Below, in pieces: positions 16,598-25,125 of a stretch of 64,000 nt of DNA. Made by a program: the position numbers and the translations under genes. Position 1 is the stretch's first letter; each line of letters opens with the position of its first letter. The DNA comes from an uncultured Myxococcales bacterium (GTDB lineage Bacteria; Myxococcota_A; UBA9042; DTJE01): NCBI GenBank assembly GCA_903857665.1, contig CAIOFV010000082.1:1-64000 (forward strand), written 5' to 3'. The notes under the pieces were generated by a model, which searched no databases, had not been told where the DNA came from, and worked only from the letters and a program-made list of their open reading frames with translations.

Positions 16598-16645
16598 AGG
16601 GCTGGGGCGGGACAGGACGGAGCGGGGCTGGGACGGGGGAGCAAC

Positions 16646-17899
16646 GTGAGCGAGCAGGCGCCGCGCGGCATGCGGCTTCACATCGGGATCTTCGGCCGGC
16701 GGAACGTCGGCAAGTCGTCGCTGCTGAACGCGTTCACGCGCCAGCAGGTGTCGATCGTGTCGGACACGGCGGGCACGACCACGGACCCGGTCGAAAAGCC
16801 CATGGAACTGCTGCCGCTGGGACCGGTGGTCTTCATCGACACGGCGGGCGTGGACGACGTGGGCGCGCTGGGGCAGATGCGCGTCGCGCGGACCCGGCAG
16901 GTGCTGGACCGGACGGACCTGGGCGTGATCGTCGCGGCGGCGGGCGACTGGGGCGACTTCGAGGAGGCGCTGCTGGCCGAGCTGGTGGCCCGGAAGGTCC
17001 CGGTGGTGGCCGTGTGGAACAAGGCCGACGTGGGCGGGCCGACCGCGGAGGTGGAAGCCGGCCTGACGGCACGCGGAGTGCGGCTGGTGCGGACGGTCGC
17101 GGTGCGGGGCGAGGGCATCCTGGACCTGCGATCGGCCTTGCTGGACGCGGCTCCGGCAGACTTCGTGGACGCGCCGACGATCCTCGGCGACCTGGTGTCG
17201 CCGGGCGAGGTCGCCGTGCTGGTCGTGCCCATCGACAAGGAGGCGCCGAAGGGGCGCCTGATCCTGCCGCAGGTGCAGTCCATCCGGGACCTGCTGGATA
17301 ACGACGCCTGGTGCATGGTGGTCAAGGAGCGGGAGCTGCGGGCGGCGCTGGACACGCTGAAGCGGCCGCCGCGCCTGGTCGTCACCGATTCGCAGGCCTT
17401 CCTGAAGGTGGCCGCGGACACGCCGCCCGACGTCCCGATGACGTCCTTCAGCATCCTGTTCAGCCGGTTCAAGGGGGACCTGACCACGATGGTCCAGGGG
17501 GCGATGGCGGTCGATGGCCTGAAGGGCGGCGACAAGGTGCTGGTGGCCGAGGCTTGCAGCCATCACCCGATCGGCGAGGACATCGGTCGCGTCAAGATCC
17601 CCCGCTGGCTGGAACAGTACGTCGGCGGGAAGCTGGACTTCGTCCACGTGCAGGGCCACGACTTCCCCGAGGACGTGACGCCCTACCGGCTGGTCATCCA
17701 CTGCGGGTCGTGCACGCAGAACCGGCGCGAGATGCTGAACCGGATCCTGCGGTGCCGCCGCGCGGGTGTGCCGATCACCAACTACGGGCTGGTCATTGCC
17801 TACAGCCTGGGCATTTTCGAGCGTGCGCTGTCGCCCTTCCCGGCGGCCCTGGAGGCGTACCGGGACCTGGCGAGGGTGAAGGCGAAGGGGGCCGGATGA
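16646..17899 (+). CDS. hydF: [FeFe] hydrogenase maturation GTPase HydF
   Basis: A 417-residue scaffold protein on which the 2Fe subcluster is finished before transfer to HydA. The GTPase domain has the P-loop GRRNVGKSS (residues 17-25), the G3 DTAG and the G4 NKAD. The C-terminal cluster-binding region shows ACSHH and, about 50 residues after the second His, HCGSC, the H-X(46-53)-HCXXC pattern of HydF. The GTG start after GGGGGAG is preferred over a GTG 26 codons upstream that lies in a low-complexity repeat. Its stop overlaps the hydE start by four bases. Confidence 0.95.
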   Translation: MSEQAPRGMRLHIGIFGRRNVGKSSLLNAFTRQQVSIVSDTAGTTTDPVEKPMELLPLGPVVFIDTAGVDDVGALGQMRVARTRQVLDRTDLGVIVAAAGDWGDFEEALLAELVARKVPVVAVWNKADVGGPTAEVEAGLTARGVRLVRTVAVRGEGILDLRSALLDAAPADFVDAPTILGDLVSPGEVAVLVVPIDKEAPKGRLILPQVQSIRDLLDNDAWCMVVKERELRAALDTLKRPPRLVVTDSQAFLKVAADTPPDVPMTSFSILFSRFKGDLTTMVQGAMAVDGLKGGDKVLVAEACSHHPIGEDIGRVKIPRWLEQYVGGKLDFVHVQGHDFPEDVTPYRLVIHCGSCTQNRREMLNRILRCRRAGVPITNYGLVIAYSLGIFERALSPFPAALEAYRDLARVKAKGAG

Positions 17900-19026
17900 T
17901 GCGTGTCGAGGACCTGCTGGCCGAGCCGCTGGATCGGGCCGCGGTGCTGCGGTGGCTGCGCGAAACCGATCCCGAGCGGATGGGACTGCTGTGGAAGGCC
18001 GCCGACGAGGTGCGGCGCGCCAACGTCGGCGACGAGGTCCACCTGCGCGGCCTGATCGAGGCCAGCAACTACTGCGTGCGGAAATGCGGGTACTGCGGGA
18101 TCCGCCTGGAGAACCGGGCGATCGACCGGTATCGCATGACCGACGAGGAGATCCTGGACTGCGCGCGCCGGGCCGTGGTGTTGAAGTACGGCACCGTGGT
18201 GATCCAGGCCGGCGAGGATTATGGCCTGACCACGGAAGGGATCGCGGCGGTGGTCCGGCGGATCAAGGCGGAAACCGGGCTGGCCGTCACCCTGTCGCTG
18301 GGCGAGCGTCCCGATGCGGACCTGGTCGCGTGGCGCGAGGCCGGGGCCGACCGGTACCTGCTGCGATTCGAAACCAGCGACACCGCGCTGTACGAGCGGA
18401 TCCACCCGTCGCGGCCCGGTTCGCCGCAGCCCAACGATCGGTTCGCGATCCTGCGTCGCCTGGGCGAACTGGGGTACGAGGTCGGTTCGGGGATCATGGT
18501 CGGCATCCCGGGGCAGACCTGGGACACGCTGGCGACCGATCTGCTGACCTTCCGGGACTTCGACCTGGACATGATCGGGATCGGCCCGTACATCCCCCAT
18601 CCCCAGACGCCGCTGGGCGTGCAGCCGCCCCCGGTCGATGGCGGGAGCCAGGTGCCGGCCACCGAGGACATGGTGCTGCGCTGCGTGGCGCTGACGCGCA
18701 TCCTGTGCCCCGAGGCCAACATCCCCAGCACGACGGCCCTGGCGACGATCAACCGCGCCAGCGGCCGGGAGCACGGGCTGCAGCGCGGCGCGAACATCGT
18801 GATGCCGAACCTCACCCCGCCGATGTACCGGGTGAAGTACGAAATCTACCCCGCGAAGGCCTGCATCGAGGAAACCGCCGAGCAGTGCGCGCTGTGCCTG
18901 CACGGCCGGATCCGGTCCATCGGCCGCACGTTCGGTTCGGGACACGGGGAGCGTCGCCGCCGCGTCCACGATCGCGCGCAGGGTTCCACGGACGGGGCCG
19001 GGACCGGGCGCGGCCCGGGTTCCTAG
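17896..19026 (+). CDS. hydE: [FeFe] hydrogenase maturase HydE (radical SAM)
   Basis: A 376-residue radical SAM enzyme that processes the HydG product toward the binuclear H-subcluster. The SAM cluster motif is CVRKCGYC (Cys60, Cys64, Cys67). The optional accessory cluster motif C-X7-C-X2-C, which many HydE proteins lack, is complete near the C-terminus (ACIEETAEQCALC). A Gly/Arg-rich tail of about 30 residues follows and looks unstructured. It is coupled to hydF by a four-base overlap, and the order hydG-TM1266-aspA-hydF-hydE makes one maturation block. Confidence 0.95.
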   Translation: MMRVEDLLAEPLDRAAVLRWLRETDPERMGLLWKAADEVRRANVGDEVHLRGLIEASNYCVRKCGYCGIRLENRAIDRYRMTDEEILDCARRAVVLKYGTVVIQAGEDYGLTTEGIAAVVRRIKAETGLAVTLSLGERPDADLVAWREAGADRYLLRFETSDTALYERIHPSRPGSPQPNDRFAILRRLGELGYEVGSGIMVGIPGQTWDTLATDLLTFRDFDLDMIGIGPYIPHPQTPLGVQPPPVDGGSQVPATEDMVLRCVALTRILCPEANIPSTTALATINRASGREHGLQRGANIVMPNLTPPMYRVKYEIYPAKACIEETAEQCALCLHGRIRSIGRTFGSGHGERRRRVHDRAQGSTDGAGTGRGPGS

Positions 19027-19068
19027 GCCGCCCGCATCGGTTCCTTCAGATTCCCCGGGAGGCTCGCC

Positions 19069-20151
19069 GTGTCCGCAGCCCGTCCACGAATCGTCGTCGC
19101 GATGAGCGGCGGCGTGGATTCGAGCGTGGCGGCGGCGCTGCTGGTCCGCGAGGGGGCCGACGTCGTCGGGGTCACGCTGCGCCTGCGACCCTGCGGCGAG
19201 GGCGTGGACCCGGGATCCTGCTGCGGCGTGGACGGCGTGCTGACGGCGAAGTCGGTCGCGGACCGGCTGGGCTTCGCCCACGAGGTGTTCCCGGTCGGCG
19301 TCGAGTTCCAGGAACGCGTGCTGCGCCCGGCCTGGGACGAGTACGCGGCCGGCCGCACGCCGAACCCCTGCATTCGTTGCAACCGCGACATCAAGTTCGG
19401 CCTGCTGGCCGAGTACGCCCGGATGCTGGGCGCGGACAAGGTGGCGACCGGGCACTATGCGCGCCTTGCCATCGGTCCGGACGGGCGCCCGGTGCTGCGC
19501 CGCGGCCTGGATGCGTCGAAGGACCAGACCTACTTCCTGTTCGAGCTGGGGGACGACGGCTTCCGGAAGGCGGTGTTCCCGGTCGGGCACCTGACCAAGG
19601 CCGAGGTCCGGGTCGCCGCCCGGGAACTGGGCCTGGCCAGCGCGGATCGGCCGGACAGCCAGGACGCCTGCCTGGACCACGAGGGCGGGTTCGCCGAGGC
19701 GCTGCGGATCGCGATGCGGGGCGTGGCGCGGCCGGGAAGGATCGCCGATGCCGAGGGTCGCACGCTGGGCGAGCATGACGGCATCCACCGGTTCACGGTG
19801 GGCCAGCGGCAGGGGACCGGGGTGGCGCTGGGTCGTCGTGCCTGGGTGTCGCGCATCGACCCGACCGACGGGACCGTCGTGTTGACGACCGATCCGGCGG
19901 ACCTGATGGCCCGCACCCTGCACGCGTCCGGCTGCTCGTGGCTGCGGGATCCCCCCGACGGGCCGCTGCGCTGCGCGGTGCAGATCCGCTACCGGGCGCC
20001 TGCGGTGCCGGCCGTCGTGACCCCCGGGGATGACGGGACCGTCCGCGTTGACTTCGACCGTCCGATCCGGGCCGTGACGCCGGGGCAGGCCGCGGTGTTC
20101 TACGACGGGGATACGGTGCTGGGCGGCGGGTGGATCGACCGGGTCGGGTGA
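19069..20151 (+). CDS. mnmA: tRNA-specific 2-thiouridylase MnmA
   Basis: A 360-residue enzyme that thiolates U34 of tRNA-Lys, -Glu and -Gln. It has the PP-loop MSGGVDSSV (residues 12-20), the catalytic Cys101 (NPCIRCNRDIKFG) and the second catalytic Cys201 (SQDACLDH). The GTG start is preceded by GGGAGG. It needs a sulfur relay that begins with a cysteine desulfurase; the desulfurase-like gene 10 kb downstream is of a different subfamily. It stands 42 nt after hydE but has no known link to hydrogenase. Confidence 0.95.
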   Translation: MSAARPRIVVAMSGGVDSSVAAALLVREGADVVGVTLRLRPCGEGVDPGSCCGVDGVLTAKSVADRLGFAHEVFPVGVEFQERVLRPAWDEYAAGRTPNPCIRCNRDIKFGLLAEYARMLGADKVATGHYARLAIGPDGRPVLRRGLDASKDQTYFLFELGDDGFRKAVFPVGHLTKAEVRVAARELGLASADRPDSQDACLDHEGGFAEALRIAMRGVARPGRIADAEGRTLGEHDGIHRFTVGQRQGTGVALGRRAWVSRIDPTDGTVVLTTDPADLMARTLHASGCSWLRDPPDGPLRCAVQIRYRAPAVPAVVTPGDDGTVRVDFDRPIRAVTPGQAAVFYDGDTVLGGGWIDRVG

Positions 20152-20570
20152 TGGTCGGACAGCCGCCAATCGACTCGGCATGGCCAGGTCGAACACGGAA
20201 TCCCGCTCGACTTCCGGATGCGGGCGGGGCAGACGGAGGTTGCACACAATCGGTTTATGGGGACGAAGAACTGTCTTGCGGTTCATCCGGGAGCCGGGAT
20301 GCAGAGGCCGGGAATCGATCGGGGGCATATCGGCGACGGGGCGGGGACGAAAAGGCTCCTTGGCCGGTTTGGCCCAGGCGGTCCACGAACTGGCCGATCC
20401 GTTCTTCGAGCGTTTCTCGACCCGGTCGGCCGCGCGGGAGGCGCTGGAGGCCGAGGATGCCTGGCAGCTCGGCGGCCCCCTGGTCTGCCAGGGGGTCGGA
20501 CGCGACCATCCTACCCCCTGGGGAACCTCGCGCCGCCCCCGTGCGATTGCGGGCGATGCGCGGGGGCGGG
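20152..20570. other. Intergenic stretch after mnmA
   Basis: No intact gene is supported in 419 nt. It contains a short stretch with coding-like codon use on the plus strand (described separately) and, near 20530-20565, a GC-rich inverted repeat (CGCCCCCGTGCG versus CGCGGGGGCGGG) between two converging genes that could serve as a bidirectional terminator, though without a T-run. Confidence 0.35.
20360..20520 (+). pseudogene. Possible gene remnant with coding-like codon use
   Basis: About 50 codons in one plus-strand frame have the strong third-position G/C bias and plausible residue mix of local genes (AVHELADPFFERFSTRSAAR, then ALEAEDAWQLGGPLV). There is no credible start codon upstream, and the signal fades after GVGRD. 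It resembles a fragment of a deleted gene. I could not assign a family. An 84-codon frame on the opposite strand over the same bases is less convincing. Confidence 0.25.
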
Positions 20571-22286
20571 TCACGACAGGGGGGGTGGAAGGTCTTCGGG
20601 AATTCCGGGTGTCACCAGCGGTTCGACACGGGGCGCCGAGTCGGTCGCGGTGGCGTCGCAACAGAAGACCACCAGTTCCACACCCGCGGCCGTGCGCAGG
20701 TCGTCGAGCGACGAAGGTGCCAGGAACTGCCTGGGCCAGGCTCCCACCTCGGGCGGGCCTCGCGGGTAGAAGTAGATCGGCACGGAGATCAGTCGCCAGC
20801 CGGTCGCCTCGTCCACGAACGCCATCAGGGAGTTCTGGTGCCGGGGGCCCGGCCAGCGGCGGTCCTCGGGGCACAGCGGCCCGTCCTCGCAGTCGAAGGT
20901 CGTGACGGTGGCGTCGTTGTCGTCCGGCTCGCACGATGCCGCGTCGCACGCCACCTCGCTCCAAGTGCAGGCTCGTCGGCCTCGCTGCTCGCAAAGCAAA
21001 CGCGTCGCCTCCCAGGGATCCTCCGGAAGGGGCTCCACCACGGCGGTCGGATGCGGGAGCACCGACGTTTCCGGGACCACCTCGTCGGCCAGTCCCAGGA
21101 TCAGCGCGAGGACGATCCAGCAGAAGGTGACCAGCCATGCCGCCAGAAGGCCGCCGAGGCCCGGCAGCCGCGCCATCCCGAGCCTTCGGCGCGACTCCGA
21201 CAGGGGGGCCTGGGGAGGCAGCACCGAGGAGACCACCAGGCCGAGGAGCGCGAGAAGAACGCCTGTCACCGGGGCCGCCCACGTAAGCAGCCCGAGGCCC
21301 GCGAAACGGGCGGGAGAGACATCGCCCGACGCGCCTCGCGAGATCCGGACGATCCCCGCCTGGGCGAGGATGCCCGCGCCGGTGACGATCTGCAACCACG
21401 CGCAGTTGGCCCACAGAGGCCGGGTGACCAGCAGGCTCGCGCCCGAGAGGACCAGGAGGATCCCGGCCTGTCCCTGGAGCCTGCGTCGGTCAGGTGCCGT
21501 CCCGGCAAGCGCCGCGCCGACGATCGGCAGGAGGGTCGCCACGAACCCCACCCAGCGCAACCGCGGGACGTTCATCTCCGATCCGAGTGGTTCAAAGAGA
21601 GCCCACTCCGCGAGGACGACGACGAGCGCCGTCCCGAGCAGCCGGAAAGGCGATCGGGGGCGGGCCTCCGCGGAGGCCTGTGAAGCCTTCCTCGGACCGG
21701 GAGCCTGGCTCGACAGCCAAAGGAACATCGAGTAGTTGAATGCCGCGAGACCCGGCAGCACGATGCCGGACGCCTGCCGCGCGATCGCCCGGATCACCGA
21801 GAGCACCGTCGAGTGGATCGAAGGTTCGAAGCGATCCGCGAAATCCAGTGCCGGCAGGAGTAGGGCCGCCGCGAGGTGCTCGACGGTCGCCTCCATCCTG
21901 AACATGTAGCCGGGGACGATGGACGGGTCGCGGAACAGCAGCTTGGCGGAAAAGGCGAGGAAGAACACTCCGTCCACGGCCGCGAGGAGAGGCACCGCGC
22001 GCAGGATTGCCGGCCTGTCGCGGAGCAGCCGCATGAGGACAAGCCAGAACACGATCCTCAGCGTCGAGTTCACCGCCAGGGTGTCGTTGGTCCCGACCCC
22101 GATGGTCGAGCAGCCCATGACCAGGATGACCAACCCAACGGCCAGGGTCCGTTGCCGTTCGGACCGCGCGTCGAGCCATGGTCCGAAGCGCCAAAGCGCG
22201 GCAATGGCCAGCAGGGACAACAGCAGGGCAACCCATTCCCCGAGGACGCTGCCCAGCAGGAAGACATACTCGTCGGCCAGTGGCAT
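20571..22286 (-). CDS. Polytopic membrane protein with Cys-rich C-terminal domain
   Basis: A 571-residue protein of unknown function. Residues 1 to about 410 form some 10-12 hydrophobic helices (ALLLSLLAIAALWRFG, LAVGLVILVMGCSTIGV). A soluble C-terminal domain of about 160 residues follows, with clustered cysteines (LLCEQRGRRACTW, EVACDAASCEP, FDCEDGPLC) and a later beta-rich part (GWRLISVPIYFYPRG). No family was recognised. Its start codon overlaps the stop of the anchored dikinase-like gene upstream (ATGA), so the two form one translation-coupled unit. It may be the membrane partner or substrate of that protein, which is inference. Confidence 0.6.
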   Translation of the reverse strand: MPLADEYVFLLGSVLGEWVALLLSLLAIAALWRFGPWLDARSERQRTLAVGLVILVMGCSTIGVGTNDTLAVNSTLRIVFWLVLMRLLRDRPAILRAVPLLAAVDGVFFLAFSAKLLFRDPSIVPGYMFRMEATVEHLAAALLLPALDFADRFEPSIHSTVLSVIRAIARQASGIVLPGLAAFNYSMFLWLSSQAPGPRKASQASAEARPRSPFRLLGTALVVVLAEWALFEPLGSEMNVPRLRWVGFVATLLPIVGAALAGTAPDRRRLQGQAGILLVLSGASLLVTRPLWANCAWLQIVTGAGILAQAGIVRISRGASGDVSPARFAGLGLLTWAAPVTGVLLALLGLVVSSVLPPQAPLSESRRRLGMARLPGLGGLLAAWLVTFCWIVLALILGLADEVVPETSVLPHPTAVVEPLPEDPWEATRLLCEQRGRRACTWSEVACDAASCEPDDNDATVTTFDCEDGPLCPEDRRWPGPRHQNSLMAFVDEATGWRLISVPIYFYPRGPPEVGAWPRQFLAPSSLDDLRTAAGVELVVFCCDATATDSAPRVEPLVTPGIPEDLPPPLS

Positions 22287-24244
22287 CACGAGTCCACCGC
22301 CGTGTCCCTCGCGTCCACCCGGAGGCGCGCTCCCTCGATGCGGACCCGTCGCCCGTCGAGCGAGGCGAGATCGTCCGAACTCAATCCCATGAGCGTCGGG
22401 GTGCCGCACTCCAGAAGCAGCAGCGCGAGGTGGCCCAGAAGAGCCTGGCCCACCATGACCACGCCCGCCGCGTCCACAACGCGATCGATCCATCGGAGCG
22501 ACGTGTCCGGGAGCAGGACGACGCATCCATCGTCAGGAGCCGCGGAGTCGGCGCGCACGGCGGTGCCGGCGGCACGACCGGGGACCAGCACCACCAGTTC
22601 GAATTCGGCAGCGCCGTTCCCGAGCGCACAGGCGTTCCTCGGCGGGGCGGAGCCAGGCACATCGCAGACGACGAACGGAGCCGGCAATGCGGCTTCCCGC
22701 GCCAGGTCCCCGCGACGGGCCGCCAGCGTCGCCGCGGGGGGGCTTTCGCCAGGAACCCCGCTCCACTCGGCCAGCGTGAGGAAGGCATCGTCGGAGCGGG
22801 AATCGGCGATGGCGTCCAGGCGACGGAGCAACTCGTCGTGCATCGGGTTGCGCAGGGCGTCCAGTCCGCGGGCTCGCTGCGCCATCGCACGGGCCACCCG
22901 GGACGGCAGCACGGCTTCCGCCTGGCGGGAAACCGTGCGCCAGTTCTCGGCCGCCTGCTGCACCCGCCCCTGCGCCGTCGCCAGACGGCGGACGCATTCC
23001 ACCGGATCCCCTCGAGCCTTGCCGGCCGCCCGGGCCTCGGCGCGCGCAGCATGGTCGTCCCGGAGCAGAACCAGGAGACCCTGCGGGAACACCAGTTTGC
23101 GGGTCCCGTAGCGGACGGTGGGTGCCACGACGCGGTAGTCCACCAGGGGACGTCCGCAGTGCAACCGCACCAGGGAATCCCCCGCGGACCTGCCCAGGCC
23201 CAGTCCGCGCTGTACGCAGTCGGAAAGACGTTCCAGCCTGCTTCCATAGAGGATGTCCCGATGCAGCGGCGGCAGGACCTCGGGGTTGAGCCCCAGCGGC
23301 CCGCCGGAGGTCCACACGGGCACCAGATCGACCGCCGGCGCCCGGCGCACCTGGAAGATCCATGGCTGTCCGTCGGACACGCCGAACTCGACGACCACGG
23401 GGCCGCCCAGGAAGCGCTCGCCCAGTTCGACGGCCCGCAAGAGGACCGATCGCACCTCGGGTCCCAGGCCCGAGGCGAGGACCTGCCAGGTTCCGTGCAG
23501 GGGACAGAAGATGTCCACGCCCGCGCCATCCGCCTCGACCGTGATCTCGTCGATGCGTCGCGTGACCGGGTGGAACGAGCAGGCCACTCCCGTGGTCTGG
23601 CATGCCACGTGTTCCTGCACGAGGACCGCGCCGGTCGCGGGACGGGGCACAGCGATCGACAGGCGTTGGCGATAGCGCTCCACGATCCTGCCCGAGAGAG
23701 AGGCCAGGACACCCTCGACGGCCTGCGTCAGCCCGGTCGGGTCGGAAAGCGGCACGGGGCCGATGGATGCGAAGATGCCGGGGAACAGGTGACCGCCGTC
23801 CTCGCCGGGAAAGGACGACCGCACGATCGCCTGCGACGCGCCGATCGCCCGGAAGCCCCGCTTCAGCCTCCGTGCGAGCCTCGACGGACGGCGTTGAGCG
23901 GCCTCCAGGACGACCCAGCCGGGGGGAACCGGGAGGCCGGCCCGAAGCAGGCGGCAGAGTCCCGCGGCCTTCTCGCCAGCCTGCTGCCTGATGGACGGCG
24001 CCAGCAGCACGGCCGCGTCCAGCGGCATCGGCTGCCGGGTCCGCACCCGGGCGAACAGGCGAACCAAGGCGAAGGTCAACGCCGCCAGGGTTCCCGCCGC
24101 CGCCAGGTACGCCACCGCCCTCGTGGTGCCCGACACGTCGCCGCCGATCCACCGGAGGAGCAGTTCGATGGCGATGCTCAACAGGACGAGGAACGAACCG
24201 AGCCCGATGACCATGAGAACGCCGGCTTGGCTAGCCGCCATCAT
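22286..24244 (-). CDS. Membrane-anchored PEP-synthase/RPH-like phosphotransferase
   Basis: A 652-residue protein with a rare layout. Two N-terminal membrane helices (about 8-32 and 43-64) are followed by an ATP-grasp module like the N-terminal domain of PEP synthase: GEKAAGLCRLLRAGLPVPPG (90-109), VRSSFPGEDGG (141-151), VVVEFG (283-288) and IFQVRR (296-301). A helical middle region (about 310-520) follows, then a swivel domain (VPGRAAGTAV at 554-563) with the phosphohistidine His605 in AALLGHLALLLLECGTP-like context. The PEP/pyruvate TIM barrel is missing, as in rifampin phosphotransferase. ATP-driven phosphorylation of an unknown, possibly membrane-bound, acceptor is inferred. Confidence 0.7.
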   Translation of the reverse strand: MMAASQAGVLMVIGLGSFLVLLSIAIELLLRWIGGDVSGTTRAVAYLAAAGTLAALTFALVRLFARVRTRQPMPLDAAVLLAPSIRQQAGEKAAGLCRLLRAGLPVPPGWVVLEAAQRRPSRLARRLKRGFRAIGASQAIVRSSFPGEDGGHLFPGIFASIGPVPLSDPTGLTQAVEGVLASLSGRIVERYRQRLSIAVPRPATGAVLVQEHVACQTTGVACSFHPVTRRIDEITVEADGAGVDIFCPLHGTWQVLASGLGPEVRSVLLRAVELGERFLGGPVVVEFGVSDGQPWIFQVRRAPAVDLVPVWTSGGPLGLNPEVLPPLHRDILYGSRLERLSDCVQRGLGLGRSAGDSLVRLHCGRPLVDYRVVAPTVRYGTRKLVFPQGLLVLLRDDHAARAEARAAGKARGDPVECVRRLATAQGRVQQAAENWRTVSRQAEAVLPSRVARAMAQRARGLDALRNPMHDELLRRLDAIADSRSDDAFLTLAEWSGVPGESPPAATLAARRGDLAREAALPAPFVVCDVPGSAPPRNACALGNGAAEFELVVLVPGRAAGTAVRADSAAPDDGCVVLLPDTSLRWIDRVVDAAGVVMVGQALLGHLALLLLECGTPTLMGLSSDDLASLDGRRVRIEGARLRVDARDTAVDS

Positions 24245-24273
24245 TTACAGGGTCCTTGCGTTCTCGGCGCCGA

Positions 24274-24302
24274 ACTCTCGCACGCGACGAATGCACTGTC
24301 AA
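24274..24302 (-). promoter_or_regulatory. Possible promoter of the anchored-dikinase cassette
   Basis: A perfect TTGACA -35 on the minus strand is followed after 17 nt by GAGAGT, which keeps only the key A2, A4 and T6 of a -10 box. It lies 30 nt upstream of the ATG of the two-gene cassette. Confidence 0.35.
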
Positions 24303-24822
24303 TCCAGTGGAATCCTGAGTGATCTCCTCGAATCCGGACAGGGTCGTCGCAAGCCTCGGTGGCACCGGGGCGAGCCGGCAAGCATCACAGAGGGCTGTGT
24401 CGCGGGGGTCGTCGTTGCAGACCTCCGGCGACGCTTACGACCGGTCCGGCGTTCAGGTCGAAGACCAGGTTCCGGAAACGTCGCGGCCACCTGTCCCAGG
24501 TGCCATGTCCCAATGGTCGTGCTCGCCTTCCTGATGGACCCGGCCGCCTCCACACTCCCTCGCACAGGCCCCGGATCCCCCGGACTGCCCGGCCTCCTCC
24601 ATGAACGCCGCGGCGGATGTGCCCACGCCGTTCGTGCCGTCGCGCCAGGCCCCGCCGTACCGCCGCCCGGTAGAACCTGGCCCCACACATCGCATCCCCA
24701 TCCGACCTCGGACACGCTCCGTGGGGCGCACCGCCGCGTGCCGCGTTCACGGCAACCGCTTCTTCCGTGCCTGAGCGGCCTGGCCCGGCATGCCCAATCC
24801 CCGTTTCGCCCCGGCTGGATAA

Positions 24823-25008
24823 CTCGCCCTCCAGCGGATCGAGCCTCTTGAGCGCGACCCGCGACCTGTGGGCGTCAAGAAGCTTCAGGGCAGGCTTGCG
24901 CTCTGGCGTCTCCTCGTCGGTGACTGCCGCGTCGTCGTCTCGATCGACGACTCCACCCACGTGATCGACATTGTGGCCGTCCGCCATCGACGCGACGTCT
25001 ATCGATAG
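24823..25008 (+). pseudogene. RelE/ParE toxin remnant (C-terminal part)
   Basis: The frame directly after an in-frame TAA encodes 61 residues that match the C-terminal two thirds of a RelE/ParE-family toxin: ALQRIEPLERDPRPVGVKKL, then ALWRLLVGDCRVVVSIDD, then IVAVRHRRDVYR and a stop. The conserved DPRP-GVKKL, WR-VGD-R and HRRDVYR landmarks are all there. The first helix and start codon are missing. A neighbouring frame just upstream reads RLDN, as if a frameshift split the gene. No antitoxin gene was recognised nearby. The toxin is therefore probably inactive. Confidence 0.7.
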
Positions 25009-25125
25009 TCTTCGGTTGTACCTTCGGCCCCGGACCACCTCGCCACCGACCGGGCCTTCCTATCCCGGGTGCTACGGGTCAGGGGGACGTCACGGAGGCT
25101 TCGCGGGTGAGATCAGACCTGCTGA

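Larger units (their letters stand above)
24245..25125. other. Gene-poor stretch with degraded coding sequence
   Basis: Of these 881 nt, only a truncated RelE/ParE-like segment at 24823-25008 can be recognised. Open frames in 24300-24800 on either strand lack family motifs and the local codon bias. One of them is 217 codons long on the minus strand and changes character several times. The stretch looks like decayed or rearranged accessory DNA. Confidence 0.5.

Noticed and set aside
16568-16645. Upstream GTG as the start of HydF
   Set aside because: The added 26 residues come from a tandem repeat and G-rich spacer, and the later GTG has a better ribosome binding site and matches the family N-terminus.
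20255-20509. An 84-codon minus-strand frame after mnmA with a G-rich sequence before its ATG
   Set aside because: The plus-strand frame over the same bases has better codon bias; the minus-strand product shows no recognisable fold.
24385-25038. A 217-codon minus-strand frame in the gene-poor patch
   Set aside because: Composition changes along its length, no domain is visible, and it lies antisense to the RelE-like remnant.
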